From Elioraea tepida (GTDB lineage: Bacteria; Pseudomonadota; Alphaproteobacteria; Acetobacterales; Acetobacteraceae): a stretch of DNA of 64,000 nucleotides. The notes under the pieces were generated by a model that saw nothing but the letters and a program-made list of their open reading frames with translations, was not told the origin of the DNA and did not search any database. The position numbers and the translations under genes were made by a program. Each line of letters begins with the position of its first letter. Position 1 is the stretch's first letter. The DNA lies in the NCBI RefSeq assembly GCF_019203965.1, contig NZ_CP076448.1:1813001-1877000 (forward strand). The letters run 5' to 3'. Below are positions 43,382 through 53,122 of this stretch, one piece after another.

Positions 43382-44839
43382 ATGCCTGACACAACCCCGC
43401 CCCAGGTCGCGCGCCACGGCTTCACGCCGGCGCTCGCCGAGCGACTTCGCGCCTTGCTCGGCGACCGGGGCATGATCACCGATCCGGCCGAGATGCGGGG
43501 CTACGTCACCGAGTGGCGGGGCCTCTGGACGGGCCGCTCCCCCGCCATCCTCCGGCCTGCGTCCACCGCCGAATGCGCCGAGGCCGTCCGGCTCTGCGCC
43601 GAGGCGGGGGTGCGGATGGTGCCTCAGGCGGGCAACACCTCGCTGGTCGGTGCCTCGGTGCCGCACGAGGCCGGCGACGAGGTGGTGATCTCGGTGGGCA
43701 GGATGAACCGGATCCTCGACCTCGACCCCGCCGACATGACGATGACGGTCGAGGCCGGCGCCGTGCTTGCCTCCGTGCAGAAGGCGGCCGAAGAGGCGGG
43801 CTGCCTCTTCCCGCTCTCGCTTGGGTCGGAGGGAACGGCGCAGATCGGCGGCCTGCTCGGCACCAATGCGGGAGGAAACGCCACGCTGCGCTACGGCAAC
43901 GCGCGCGATCTCGTGCTCGGCCTCGAGGTGGTCCTGCCCGACGGCCGCGTGCTGGATATGCTGCGCCGCTTGAGGAAGGACAATACCGGCTACTGCCTGC
44001 GCCACCTCTTCATCGGCGCCGAAGGCACGCTCGGCATCATCACCCGGGCGGTGCTGAAACTGTTCCCCCGCCCCAGCGACATCCAGCTTGCGTTCGCCGC
44101 CGTGCCGTCGGTGGAGGCGGCGCTCGCCCTGCTCAACCGCTTCCAGAGGCATGACGGCGCCTCGCTCTCCGCCTTCGAGTACATGGGGCGCTTCGGGCTT
44201 GAGCTCGTGTTCCGCCACATCCCCGGCGCGGCCGACCCCTTCGGCGCGCGCCACGAGCACTACTGCCTGGTCGAGCTCTCCTCGCCGCGGCCGGATGCCG
44301 GGCTGCGCCACGGGCTCGAGGCCGTGCTCGAGGGGGCCTATGCCGACGGCCTGGTGCTCGACGCCACGATCGCCGAGAGCGAGGCGCAGAGGGCGTCGCT
44401 GTGGCGTCTGCGCGAGGAGCACTCCGAGGCGCAGAAGCGCGAGGGCGCCTCGATCAAGAACGATGTCTCGGTCCCCGTCAGCCGCGTGCCAGATCTGATC
44501 GCCCAAGCCTCGGCCGCCTGCAGGGCGCTGATCCCGGGGGTCCGCGTCTGCGCCTTCGGCCATGTCGGGGACGGCAACATCCACTTCAATCTTTCGGCAC
44601 CGGAAGGCGCGGACGGTGCGGCTTTCCTCGCGCGCTGGGACGAGGTGGCGGAGGCGGTCAACGGCGTGGTGCGAGCCTTGGGCGGCAGCTTCTCGGCCGA
44701 GCACGGCGTCGGCCGGCTCAAGACGCGCACCCTCGCCGCCTGGCGGGCGGGGCCGGAGCTCGATCTGATGCGCGCGATCAAGCGGACGATCGATCCGGGG
44801 AACCTGATGAATCCCGGCAAGGTCGTCATCTCGGCCTGA
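43382..44839 (+). CDS. FAD-binding oxidoreductase, GlcD / D-2-hydroxyglutarate dehydrogenase type
   Basis: The 485-residue flavoprotein has a PCMH-type FAD domain. It includes VRMVPQAGNTSLVGASVP near 80, LGSEGTAQIGGLLGTNAGGN near 145 and RYGNARDLVLGLEVVLPDGR. The FAD-oxidase C domain has FGHVGDGNIHFNL near 395, with metal and substrate His, and the terminal HGVGRLK and IKRTIDPGNLMNPGK. Family members oxidise D-2-hydroxy acids such as D-lactate, glycolate or D-2-hydroxyglutarate and pass electrons to quinone or ETF. No glcE/glcF follow, so a stand-alone D-2-hydroxyacid dehydrogenase is more likely than glycolate oxidase. ATG 43382 gives the conserved N-terminus. Confidence 0.92.
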   Translation: MPDTTPPQVARHGFTPALAERLRALLGDRGMITDPAEMRGYVTEWRGLWTGRSPAILRPASTAECAEAVRLCAEAGVRMVPQAGNTSLVGASVPHEAGDEVVISVGRMNRILDLDPADMTMTVEAGAVLASVQKAAEEAGCLFPLSLGSEGTAQIGGLLGTNAGGNATLRYGNARDLVLGLEVVLPDGRVLDMLRRLRKDNTGYCLRHLFIGAEGTLGIITRAVLKLFPRPSDIQLAFAAVPSVEAALALLNRFQRHDGASLSAFEYMGRFGLELVFRHIPGAADPFGARHEHYCLVELSSPRPDAGLRHGLEAVLEGAYADGLVLDATIAESEAQRASLWRLREEHSEAQKREGASIKNDVSVPVSRVPDLIAQASAACRALIPGVRVCAFGHVGDGNIHFNLSAPEGADGAAFLARWDEVAEAVNGVVRALGGSFSAEHGVGRLKTRTLAAWRAGPELDLMRAIKRTIDPGNLMNPGKVVISA

Positions 44840-44873
44840 CGGCGGCGAGAGGCAGGAGGCAGGGGCAGCGCGG

Positions 44874-46001
44874 ATGGGAAGCCACCTCTTCCGCTACGTG
44901 TTTCGCCAGCTCGCTTTGGGGCTCGTCGCGGTGACGGCGGGGCTTGCCCTGCTCGTGTGGCTGACCCAGGCGCTCCGCTTCATCGAGCTCGTGCTGAACC
45001 GCGGGCTGTCGCTGCTCGTGTTCCTCGAACTGACGGTGTTCATGCTGCCGAACTTCGTCGCGATCATCCTCCCCGTCGCGACCTTCATCGTCATCCTCGC
45101 CGTCTACACTCGGCTCGAGGGTGACCGCGAGACGGTCGTGATGCGTGCCGCGGGCGTAAGTCAGGTCGCGCTGGCAGGCCCCGGCCTCACGCTCGCGGCA
45201 GCGGCGGCGCTGATCGGCTGGACGATGAATCTCTGGGTCGTGCCCGAGAGCTACCGGATGTTCCGCGAATACCAGTTTGAGATCCGCAACCGCATGGCGG
45301 CGGTTCTGATCCAGGAGGGTGTGTTCAACACGCTCGGCGAGGGGCTCACCGTCTATGTCCGCAAGCGCGATGCCGACGGCACCTTCCACGGTATCCTGGT
45401 GCATGACGAGCGCGACCGCGGCGCGCCGGCGACCATCCTCGCCGAGCGTGGCCGGCTTTTGATCGCGGGCGAGCTGCCGCAGGTGAGGCTCGAGAACGGC
45501 ACCCGCCAGGAGCTCGACCCACGCACCGGCCGGCTTCGCCTTCTCACCTTCGCCGAGAACACGCTCACCCTCGCCGCGCCGGCCGAGCGCGAGGAGGTGC
45601 GCTATCGTGACGCGCGCGAACGCGGGGTGCTTGAACTGCTCGACCCGCCGGCCTCGGAGAATGTCAGCAAGCGCGACCGCGGCCGTTTCGCGGTCGAGGC
45701 GCATCAGCGGCTCGCGGGCCCGCTGCTCACCCTGTCGCTCGCCTCCGTCGCGCTCGCCATCATGCTCGGCGGCGGCTTCAGCCGCCATGGCCGGACGGGC
45801 CGGGTGCTCGCTGCCGTCGGCATCGGAGCCACCCTCGTCGCCTCTGGCCTCGCGCTCGGCAACGCCGCCGCGAGCCGGCTCGGGCTGATCCCTCTGATCT
45901 GGGTGCATGCGGTCCTGCCGGGGGCGGTCGCGCTCGCGCTCCTGATCCGCCCGCCCCCGCACCGACTGCCCTTCGCCGGCGGCATGGCGGCGGAGGGGTA
46001 G
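44874..46001 (+). CDS. lptF: LPS export ABC transporter permease LptF
   Basis: A 375-residue YjgP/YjgQ-family inner-membrane protein: three N-terminal membrane helices, with YVFRQLALGLVAVTAGLALL first, then a periplasmic jellyroll-like region (YEFEIRNRM-type segment to about residue 250), and three C-terminal helices. LptF and LptG form the LptB2FG transporter that extracts LPS from the inner membrane and passes it to LptC/LptA. lptB and lptC are not in the window. It ends in TAG, and the lptG ATG follows 6 bases later. The motif ARAGL-type coupling segment is not obvious. Confidence 0.93.
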   Translation: MGSHLFRYVFRQLALGLVAVTAGLALLVWLTQALRFIELVLNRGLSLLVFLELTVFMLPNFVAIILPVATFIVILAVYTRLEGDRETVVMRAAGVSQVALAGPGLTLAAAAALIGWTMNLWVVPESYRMFREYQFEIRNRMAAVLIQEGVFNTLGEGLTVYVRKRDADGTFHGILVHDERDRGAPATILAERGRLLIAGELPQVRLENGTRQELDPRTGRLRLLTFAENTLTLAAPAEREEVRYRDARERGVLELLDPPASENVSKRDRGRFAVEAHQRLAGPLLTLSLASVALAIMLGGGFSRHGRTGRVLAAVGIGATLVASGLALGNAAASRLGLIPLIWVHAVLPGAVALALLIRPPPHRLPFAGGMAAEG

Positions 46002-46007
46002 GGGGCG

Positions 46008-47117
46008 ATGTGGATCACCCCGGTGCTGTCGCTCTATGTCGGGCGGGTCTTCCTCGCGACCGCGCTCGCCGCGCTCTCCGCCCTGCTCGCCGTCGTCGCG
46101 CTGTTCGACCTCATCGAGCTCATGCGCCGCGCCTCGGGGCGCGAGGAAGTCGGGTTCGGCGACCTCGCCACCATCACCGCGCTGAAGCTTCCCTTCCTCG
46201 CGATCGAGATCCTGCCGTTCGGGATCCTGCTCGGCGGGCTGATCGCCTTCTGGCGGCTGACGCGAAGCTCGGAGCTGATCGTCGCCCGTGCAGCGGGCGT
46301 CTCGGCTTGGCAGTTCCTTGCCGTGCCTATGCTTGCGGCGGTGGCGCTCGGCGCGCTGGCGACCGTGGCGCTGAGCCCCGTCTCGGCGATCATGCTTGCC
46401 CGGGCCGAGCGGCTCGATCAGGCACTCTTGCGCGGCGGGGCGGGCGCCTTCGGGCTCGCGGGCGGCGGGCTGTGGGTGCGCCAGTCCGACCCCGCGATCC
46501 CGGGCGGTTCGGCGATCATCCGCGGCCGGCGCGTCGAACTCGCGGGCGAGTCGCTCCTCCTTCGCGGGGTGAGCGTGTTCCGGCTCGAGCGCGACGACCG
46601 GTTCCACAGCCGGATCGAGGCGTCCGAGGCGGTTCTCGAGCCCGGCCGGTGGGTGCTGCGAGAGGCTGCCGCCGTGGCGGTCGACCGCCCGCGCGAGCCG
46701 ATCGCCGAGCTCGCGCTGCCGACCGAGCTCACGCTCGAGCGGCTCGAGGAGAGCCTCGCTCCGCCCGACACGCTGAGTTTCTGGGCGCTGCCGCGCTTCA
46801 TCGCCCTGCTCGAGGAGGCGGGGTTCTCCTCGCGCAAGCACAGGCTCCGCTTCCAGTCGCTGCTCGCGCTGCCGCTGCTCGCGGGGGTGATGGTGCTGAT
46901 CGCGGCGGGCTTCTCCATGCGCCCCGCGCGGCGCGGCGGCGTGGGGCTCGCGATCGGTGCGGGCGTGGGCGCGGGGGTCGCGTTGTTCGTGCTCGCCAAG
47001 GTGGTCGGCGAGTTCGGTGGTTCGGGCACCATCCCGGTCACCCTCGCCGCTTGGACGCCGGCGGGCGTCGGCCTTGCGCTTGCGGTGACGATGCTCCTGC
47101 ACCTGGAGGACGGGTGA
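46008..47117 (+). CDS. lptG: LPS export ABC transporter permease LptG
   Basis: The 369-residue partner of LptF has the same 3+3 helix layout: LSLYVGRVFLATALAALSAL at the N-terminus, LPFLAIEILPFGILLGGLIA around 62-81 and a periplasmic domain from about 125 to 270. C-terminal helices follow, including LLAGVMVLIAAGFSMRP. The helix pairs and EILPFGILLG segment are typical of LptG. It belongs to the LPS export complex described for lptF. Its TGA overlaps the GTG of lptD in GTGA at 47114-47117, coupling the permease to the outer-membrane assembly protein. Confidence 0.93.
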   Translation: MWITPVLSLYVGRVFLATALAALSALLAVVALFDLIELMRRASGREEVGFGDLATITALKLPFLAIEILPFGILLGGLIAFWRLTRSSELIVARAAGVSAWQFLAVPMLAAVALGALATVALSPVSAIMLARAERLDQALLRGGAGAFGLAGGGLWVRQSDPAIPGGSAIIRGRRVELAGESLLLRGVSVFRLERDDRFHSRIEASEAVLEPGRWVLREAAAVAVDRPREPIAELALPTELTLERLEESLAPPDTLSFWALPRFIALLEEAGFSSRKHRLRFQSLLALPLLAGVMVLIAAGFSMRPARRGGVGLAIGAGVGAGVALFVLAKVVGEFGGSGTIPVTLAAWTPAGVGLALAVTMLLHLEDG

Positions 47118-49282
47118 GGCGCCGGCGCTCCTGGCTCGCGGGCGGCGCGCTCCTGCTCGCCGCCGCCGGCGCCGCGGCGCAGCAGGCGGGCCGGGAGGGA
47201 GCACCCGGCGCCCGGCCGGCCGAGCGCGAGCCGGTCACCTTCACTGCCGGGGAGCTCGTGTTCGACGAGCGCACCAACACCGTGATCGCCTCGGGCGGCG
47301 TGGAGGCCTGGCAGGGGGACCGGGTGCTGCGCGCCCGCGAGATCCGGTTCGATCGCAACACGAACCGGATCACTGCCTCGGGCGATGTCGCCCTCGTCGA
47401 GGCCGATGGTCGGGTGCTGTTCGCCGAGACGGCCGAGCTCACCGACGACCTGCGCGAGGGCGTGGCGCGGAACATTCGCGCGCTGCTGGCCGAGGGCGGG
47501 CGGTTCGCGGCCACCGGCGCCCGCCGGTCGGAGGGACGGTTCACCGAGCTCCGCCGCGGCGTCTACTCGACCTGCGAGCCCTGCGCGACCGACCCTGAGC
47601 GCCCGCCCTTGTGGCAGATCCGCGCCGACCGGGTGCTGCATGACGAGCAGCGCAAGACGGTCGAGTACTTCGACGCGACGATGCAGATCGCGGGCGTTCC
47701 GGTGGCCTGGGTGCCCTATTTCTGGCACGCCGACCCCTCGGTGCGGCGGCAGTCGGGCTTCCTGTTCCCGGATTTCGGCTCGAGCCGGCATCTCGGCGTC
47801 TTCTTCCGCCAGCCCTACTACTGGGTGATCTCGCCCCAGGCGGATGCGACCATCGCGCCGATGGTCACGACCAGGCAGAATGTTCCGCTCTTCGCCGAGT
47901 ATCGCCACCGCTTCAACTCGGGCTTCCTCGCGGTGCGCGGCAGCGGCAACATCGAACGCGATGGCGAGGCCCGCGGGGCGGTGTTCTCCACCGGCCGCTT
48001 CTCGGTGAACGACACCTGGCGCGCCGGCTGGACGTTGGAGCGGACATCAGACAACGCCTATCTGCGGCAATACCGCGTCGGCAGCACCGACAGTACAGCC
48101 GTGCTCGTGACCACGCAATTCTTCGAGGGGTTCGGGCGGAACTTCTACGCGCGGGCCGACAGTTTCCTGTTCCAGGGGCTGCAGAATCCCGCGTCGAGCC
48201 GGTTCGTCCCGGTGGTGCTGCCGCGCCTCCATGTCGAGTATTTCGGCGAGCACGACCACTTCGGTGGCCAGTTCCGGATCGACGGCGGCGTGTTCGCGGC
48301 CTCGCGCCGCGACGGCACCGACACCCAGCGGCTGGTCTCGCGCGCCAACTATCGGCTGCCGCTGGCGGGGCCGATCGGCGATCTCTGGACCTTCGAGGGC
48401 AATCTCGACCTGATCGGCTACAATGTCGGCGGCGACCCGCTCGCCACACCGTTGATCGGCGGCAGGGAGGGGGCAAGGGGACGCGCCCATCCGCAGCTCG
48501 CCGCCACCTGGCGGTGGCCGCTGATGCGCGTGGGCTGGGGCGGGGCGCAGCTGATCGAGCCGATCCTGCAGGGCATCGTCGCGCCGAATGTCGGGCGTTC
48601 CCAGCTCCAGTATCCGAACGAGGACAGCGTCGACCTCGAGTTCAGCGCCTCGAACCTGTTCCGCTTGAACAGGTTCCCCGGGATCGACCGGCTCGAGGGC
48701 GGGGTGCGGCTGAATGCCGGGCTGCGGGCGGCCTACTACATCGGGGGTGCGAGCATCGACGCGCTGATCGGCCAGTCGTTTCGGGTTCGGGACGCCCGCG
48801 AGTTCCCGAGGGGCTCCGGGCTCGACGGAAGGCGGTCAGACTACGTGGCGCGGCTCACCGTCTCGCCCAACGACTACCTCAGCCTCACCTACAGCGGCCG
48901 GTTCGATTCCGACGACCTCTCGAGCGCGCTCACCGACATCACCACCACGCTTCAGTATGCTGGCCGCTATCTGAGCCTGTCCTATTTCGACGCGCCGGCG
49001 CAGCCGCTCGCGAACCAGCCGCTGGCGCGGCGCGAGATCGCTGGCGCACTCGGCGGCAGGCTGTTCGGCTTCTGGTCTGGGGCGATCGGGGCTCGGCGCG
49101 ACCTCGAGGACGACAAGATGGTCGCCTCCTACGGCCTGCTCGCCTACGAGGACGAGTGCTTCGCCTTCCAGGCGGTTTTCACGCGCCGGTTCTCGAGCAC
49201 GTTCGCGAGCGGCAGGGGCAGCGCGCTCGTGTTCCGCCTTGTCTTCAGGACGGTGGGCGATTTCGGCTTCTCCGCCTTCTGA
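47114..49282 (+). CDS. lptD: LPS-assembly protein LptD
   Basis: This 722-residue outer-membrane beta-barrel starts with a signal peptide (VRRRRSWLAGGALLLAAAGA) starting at GTG 47114. The periplasmic OstA/jellyroll domain spans about residues 35-150 (AGELVFDERTNTVIASGGVE, RNTNRITASGDVALVEADGR). The conserved YSTCEPC cysteine pair is near 155, followed by the LptD barrel domain with FPDFG and the many alternating hydrophobic strands. A late Cys (DECFAFQ) near 675 probably forms the inter-domain disulfide needed for function. It ends FSAF, a C-terminal Phe as expected for BAM substrates. surA, its folding chaperone, is next. Confidence 0.94.
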   Translation: MRRRRSWLAGGALLLAAAGAAAQQAGREGAPGARPAEREPVTFTAGELVFDERTNTVIASGGVEAWQGDRVLRAREIRFDRNTNRITASGDVALVEADGRVLFAETAELTDDLREGVARNIRALLAEGGRFAATGARRSEGRFTELRRGVYSTCEPCATDPERPPLWQIRADRVLHDEQRKTVEYFDATMQIAGVPVAWVPYFWHADPSVRRQSGFLFPDFGSSRHLGVFFRQPYYWVISPQADATIAPMVTTRQNVPLFAEYRHRFNSGFLAVRGSGNIERDGEARGAVFSTGRFSVNDTWRAGWTLERTSDNAYLRQYRVGSTDSTAVLVTTQFFEGFGRNFYARADSFLFQGLQNPASSRFVPVVLPRLHVEYFGEHDHFGGQFRIDGGVFAASRRDGTDTQRLVSRANYRLPLAGPIGDLWTFEGNLDLIGYNVGGDPLATPLIGGREGARGRAHPQLAATWRWPLMRVGWGGAQLIEPILQGIVAPNVGRSQLQYPNEDSVDLEFSASNLFRLNRFPGIDRLEGGVRLNAGLRAAYYIGGASIDALIGQSFRVRDAREFPRGSGLDGRRSDYVARLTVSPNDYLSLTYSGRFDSDDLSSALTDITTTLQYAGRYLSLSYFDAPAQPLANQPLARREIAGALGGRLFGFWSGAIGARRDLEDDKMVASYGLLAYEDECFAFQAVFTRRFSSTFASGRGSALVFRLVFRTVGDFGFSAF

Positions 49283-49341
49283 TTCGGCCCGAGGCGATCG
49301 GGCCATTGCCGCCGGAGCCATCCGCCGCTAGGGAGAGGCGC

Positions 49342-50646
49342 ATGAAGGCCGCGCTCGCCGCCCTCCTTCTCGCCGCGGTCGCGCCTTTGGGCGCCGACGC
49401 CCAGCCTGCGGCCCGACCTGACCCGCCCACGACCCAGGCGCAGGCGATGGGCGCCGGGATCGTCGCGGTGGTGAACGGCGACGTGATCACCCGCTTCGAC
49501 CTCGAGAGCCGAAGGCGGCTGTTCGCCATCACCGCCGGCCTGCCGCTCACCCCTGCCGTGCTCGATCGGCTCACCGCCCAGGTCACCCGGCTCCTGATCG
49601 ACGAGAAGCTTCGCCAGCAGGAGGCGATCCGGCGCCGCATCGGCGCGACCGACCAGGAGGTGGCGGAAGCGGTGGCGCGGGTCGAGCAGCAGACCAACCA
49701 GCCCCCCGGCTCGCTGCGCGCCACGCTCGCGCGCCAGGGCATCGACATCCGCGCCCTCTATGCCCAGCTCCGCGCCCAGATCGCCTGGGGCAAGGTGGTG
49801 CGGCAGCAGCTCGGCGCGCAGGCGCAGCTGAGCGAGGAGGAGGTGCGCGAGCGTCTGCGCGAGCTCGAGGCCGCGACCGGCCAGCCGGAGTTCCTCGTCT
49901 CCGAGATCTTCATCGCGATCGACGACCCGGCGCAGGAGGCGGAGGCGCGGCGGACCGCGACGAGCCTGATCGAGCAGCTTCGCGCCGGAGCGCCGTTTGC
50001 CGCCGTCGCGGCCCAGTTCAGCCAGGCGCAGTCGGCCGAGAATGGGGGCGATCTCGGCTGGGTCCGGCTCGGCCAGCTCGAGCCGGAGGTGGATGCGCTT
50101 CTGACGCAAATGCCGCCGGGCGCGATCTCGACCCCGATCCGCACCGCGGGGGGGCTGACCATCGTCACGCTCCGGCAAAGGCGCGAGGTCGGGCGGGATC
50201 TCGCGACACTCGTCACTGTCCGCCAGCTCTTTCTGCCCTTCGATGCGCCGCTCAATCCGCAGGCGCCGACGGCGCAGCAGATCGCCACGCTTCAGGCGGC
50301 GCAGCGTGTGAGCGAGACGGTGCGCTCCTGCGCGCAGATGGATGAGGCCGCGCGCCAGCTCCGCTCGCCGCGGCCGGCCGATCCAGGCCAGGAGATCAGG
50401 CTTGACGCGCAACCGGGCCCGATCCGGCAGGTCCTTGAGGGGCTGCGCCCCGGCGAGCCGACCCGCCCGCTCATCTCGCCCGACGGGATCACCGTGCTGA
50501 TGCTGTGCAGCCGCCGGGTCGAAAACCTCGCCGCGCCGAACCCGGAAGCCGTCGCCCTTTCGATCCTGCGCGAGCGTGCCGACCTCGTCTCGCGCCAGAT
50601 GATGCGCGACCTGCGCCGCCGCGCCGACATCGACCTCCGCTCGTGA
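49342..50646 (+). CDS. surA: Periplasmic chaperone / peptidyl-prolyl isomerase SurA
   Basis: A 434-residue protein with a signal peptide (MKAALAALLLAAVAPLGADA) and a SurA N-domain beginning IVAVVNGDVITRFDLESRRR. One clear parvulin domain spans about residues 175-290 (VSEIFIAIDDPAQEAEARR, NGGDLGWVRLGQLEPEVD, GAISTPIRTAGGLTIVTLRQ). A second, degenerate domain and C-helix follow. SurA carries unfolded outer-membrane proteins such as LptD to BAM. ATG 49342 is preceded by GGGAGAGG. It is 59 bases downstream of lptD and overlaps pdxA by four bases (GTGA). Confidence 0.94.
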   Translation: MKAALAALLLAAVAPLGADAQPAARPDPPTTQAQAMGAGIVAVVNGDVITRFDLESRRRLFAITAGLPLTPAVLDRLTAQVTRLLIDEKLRQQEAIRRRIGATDQEVAEAVARVEQQTNQPPGSLRATLARQGIDIRALYAQLRAQIAWGKVVRQQLGAQAQLSEEEVRERLRELEAATGQPEFLVSEIFIAIDDPAQEAEARRTATSLIEQLRAGAPFAAVAAQFSQAQSAENGGDLGWVRLGQLEPEVDALLTQMPPGAISTPIRTAGGLTIVTLRQRREVGRDLATLVTVRQLFLPFDAPLNPQAPTAQQIATLQAAQRVSETVRSCAQMDEAARQLRSPRPADPGQEIRLDAQPGPIRQVLEGLRPGEPTRPLISPDGITVLMLCSRRVENLAAPNPEAVALSILRERADLVSRQMMRDLRRRADIDLRS

Positions 50647-51647
50647 GCGTCCCGCCGCTCGCTCTCACCATGGGCGACCCGGCCGGGATCGGCCCGGAGC
50701 TCACGCTCGCCGCCTGGGAGAGGCTGCGCGGCGGCCACCCCTTCGCCGTGATTGCCGACCCGGACCATCTCGCCGCTCTTGCCGCGTCGCTCGGCTGGGA
50801 GGTGCCGGTGCGAGCTGTCGAGACGCTCGCCGAGGCGGCGTCCATCTTCCCGACTGCCCTGCCGGTCCTGCCCGAGCCTCTGCCAACGCCCGCCGTGCCC
50901 GGCCGGCCCGACCCCGCGCACGCGGAAGCGATCGTCTCCTCGGTGCGGCGCGCGGTCGCGCTCGCCCGCGCGGGCGCGGCTGCGGCCGTGGTGACCAACC
51001 CGCTCGCCAAGACCACGCTCCTCGAGGCCGGGATCGGCCATGCCGGCCACACGCTCTGGCTCAAGGAGCTCGCGGGCGGCGGCACGCCGGTGATGATGCT
51101 CGCTGGCCCGATGCTGCGCGCCGTCCCCGTCACCGTCCACATCCCGCTTGCCGAGGTGCCGCGCGCGCTGTCCCGCGCGGCGATCGTCACAGCCGGCCGC
51201 GTGGCGGCGGCGTCGCTTGCCTCCGATTTCGGCCTCACCGCGCCGCGGCTCGCCGTCGCCGCCCTCAATCCGCATGCGGGGGAGAGCGGCACGGTCGGGC
51301 GCGAGGAGATCGAGGTGATCGTGCCGGCGATCGAGGAGCTCCGCGCAGAGGGGATCGACGCCACCGGCCCGCACCCGGCGGACAGCCTGTTCCACGCCGC
51401 CGCCCGCGCGACCTATGACGCCGTCCTCTGCATGTATCACGACCAGGCGCTGATCCCCGTCAAGGCGCTCGACTTCGCCCATGCGGTGAACGTCACCTTG
51501 GGCCTTCCGATCGTGCGCACCTCGCCAGACCACGGCACGGCGTATGGCCTCGCCGGGCGAGGGGTGGCGGACGCGACGAGCCTGATCGCCGCGCTCACCC
51601 TCGCCGCTCTGATCGCCGCGCGCCGGAGCGAGCGGCAGGCAGTGTGA
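50643..51647 (+). CDS. pdxA: 4-hydroxythreonine-4-phosphate dehydrogenase
   Basis: The 334-residue enzyme oxidises 4-phosphohydroxy-threonine in DXP-dependent pyridoxal phosphate synthesis. Landmarks: [20 protein letters not shown] at the N-terminus, [20 protein letters not shown] near 115, [14 protein letters not shown] near 210, and the metal/substrate site [12 protein letters not shown] and [19 protein letters not shown] near 285-310 with conserved His residues. It starts with GTG 50643 in a GTGA overlap with surA, and its own stop overlaps the GTG of rsmA. surA-pdxA-rsmA order is widely conserved in proteobacteria. Confidence 0.96.
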   Translation: MSVPPLALTMGDPAGIGPELTLAAWERLRGGHPFAVIADPDHLAALAASLGWEVPVRAVETLAEAASIFPTALPVLPEPLPTPAVPGRPDPAHAEAIVSSVRRAVALARAGAAAAVVTNPLAKTTLLEAGIGHAGHTLWLKELAGGGTPVMMLAGPMLRAVPVTVHIPLAEVPRALSRAAIVTAGRVAAASLASDFGLTAPRLAVAALNPHAGESGTVGREEIEVIVPAIEELRAEGIDATGPHPADSLFHAAARATYDAVLCMYHDQALIPVKALDFAHAVNVTLGLPIVRTSPDHGTAYGLAGRGVADATSLIAALTLAALIAARRSERQAV

Positions 51648-52498
51648 GCGAGGCGTCCCCGACGCTGCCGCCCCTGCGCGCGGTGATCGCCGCCGCCGGG
51701 CTCGCGGCGCGCAAGGCGCTCGGACAGCACTTCCTGCTCGACCTGAACCTGACGGGGCGGATCGCCCGCGCGGCGGGCGACCTCACCGGCCGGCACGTGA
51801 TCGAGATCGGCCCGGGGCCCGGCGGGCTCACCCGCTCCCTGCTCGCGACCGAAGCCGCCGACGTCACCGCGATCGAGCTCGATCCGCGCTGTGTGGCCGC
51901 GCTCGCCCCGCTCGCCGAAGCCTATCCGGGCCGGCTCCGGATCGTTCCGGGAGATGCGCTCAAGGCAGACCTGCCCGCGCTCGTGCCGGCTCCTCGCGCG
52001 ATCGTCGCCAATCTCCCCTACAATGTCGGCACCGCGCTGCTCGTGCGCTGGCTCGGCGAGGCCTCGGCCTACGAGAGCCTGACGCTGATGTTCCAGGAGG
52101 AGGTGGCGGAGCGGATCGTCGCCGCCCCGGGCCGGGAGGCGTATGGACGTCTCGCGGTGCTCGCGGCCGTCGTCGCCGAGGCGCGGATCGTGCTGCGAAT
52201 CCCGCCCGCCGCCTTCACCCCGCCGCCGAAGGTCTGGTCGGCGGTGGTGCGGATCGTGCCGCACCGGGAACAGCCCGCGCCCGCACTCTTCCGCGCGGTG
52301 GAGCGCGTCACGGCGGCGGCCTTCGGCCAGCGGCGCAAGATGCTCAAGCGCGCGCTCGCGCCCCTCGGCGACGCCGCGTCTCTGCTCGACCGCGCCGGCA
52401 TCGACCCGACCCGTCGCGCCGAGACGCTCGCACCGGCCGAGTTCTTGCGTCTTGCAGCTCTGCTCGTCGAGCCGGAGTCAGCCTCCGAGCAGCCCTGA
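51644..52498 (+). CDS. rsmA: 16S rRNA dimethyladenosine transferase (RsmA/KsgA)
   Basis: This 284-residue SAM-dependent enzyme methylates two adjacent adenines near the 3' end of 16S rRNA. It has [20 protein letters not shown] with the conserved K-x-LGQ-F start, SAM motif [14 protein letters not shown] near 50, and [12 protein letters not shown]. The catalytic [15 protein letters not shown] lies near 123 with the N-L-P-Y motif, and RRKMLKRAL is near 230. It starts with GTG in a GTGA overlap with pdxA. Its last seven codons run into the convergent gmk 3' end, a 21-base overlap. Confidence 0.96.
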   Translation: MSEASPTLPPLRAVIAAAGLAARKALGQHFLLDLNLTGRIARAAGDLTGRHVIEIGPGPGGLTRSLLATEAADVTAIELDPRCVAALAPLAEAYPGRLRIVPGDALKADLPALVPAPRAIVANLPYNVGTALLVRWLGEASAYESLTLMFQEEVAERIVAAPGREAYGRLAVLAAVVAEARIVLRIPPAAFTPPPKVWSAVVRIVPHREQPAPALFRAVERVTAAAFGQRRKMLKRALAPLGDAASLLDRAGIDPTRRAETLAPAEFLRLAALLVEPESASEQP

Positions 52499-53122
52499 GA
52501 CGAAGGCGGCGAGACCGGTGCGCCGGCTTCGGCGGAGCCGCTCCGCGGCGAGGATCGCCCGCGCGGCGGCGACCGTCTCGTCGAAGTCGCGGTTGACGAG
52601 AACGTAGTCGTACTCCTCCCAGTGGCCGATCTCCTCCGCGGCGCGCGCCATCCTGCGGGCGACCGTCGCGGCATCGTCCTGCCCGCGCGCCGCAAGCCGG
52701 CGCTCGAGCTCGGCCATCGAGGGCGGAAGCAGGTAGAGCGAGACCACATCCCCAGGCAGCGCGGCGCGGAGCTGCCGCATGCCCTGCCAGTCGATGTCGA
52801 ACAGCATGTCCTGGCCGAGGGCGAGGGCCCGCTCAACCGGCGCGCGCGGCGTGCCGTAGCGGTGCGCATAGACCTCTGCATGCTCGATCATCGCCTTCGC
52901 CGCGACGGCGCGCAGGAAGGTCGTCTCGTCAACGAAATGATAATCGACCCCGTCGCGCTCTCCCGGCCGGGCGGGACGCGTGGTCAGAGAGACGGAGAGG
53001 TGGAGGTTCGGGTCGCCCTCGCGCAGCGCGCGGCCGACCGAGGTCTTGCCGCCGCCCGAGGGAGAGGACAGGACGAACAGGAGCCCGCGCCGGGCGATGC
53101 CGTCCGCATTCGCCTCACTCAA
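52478..53122 (-). CDS. gmk: Guanylate kinase
   Basis: A 214-residue enzyme that phosphorylates GMP. Its P-loop is [17 protein letters not shown] (residues 17-33), slightly unusual with Gly-Gly-Gly. The GMP-binding segment has [20 protein letters not shown], followed by [20 protein letters not shown] and [10 protein letters not shown]. Lid and C-helix segments are regular. It starts with TTG 53122, overlapping the yicC stop by 8 bases; no better start exists upstream in frame. Its 3' end overlaps the rsmA 3' end by 21 bases, convergently. Confidence 0.94.
   Translation of the reverse strand: MSEANADGIARRGLLFVLSSPSGGGKTSVGRALREGDPNLHLSVSLTTRPARPGERDGVDYHFVDETTFLRAVAAKAMIEHAEVYAHRYGTPRAPVERALALGQDMLFDIDWQGMRQLRAALPGDVVSLYLLPPSMAELERRLAARGQDDAATVARRMARAAEEIGHWEEYDYVLVNRDFDETVAAARAILAAERLRRSRRTGLAAFVSGLLGG

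Noticed and set aside
43238-44704. A 488-codon minus-strand open frame opposite the GlcD-like gene
   Set aside because: Same composition artefact; the plus strand encodes a complete flavoprotein.
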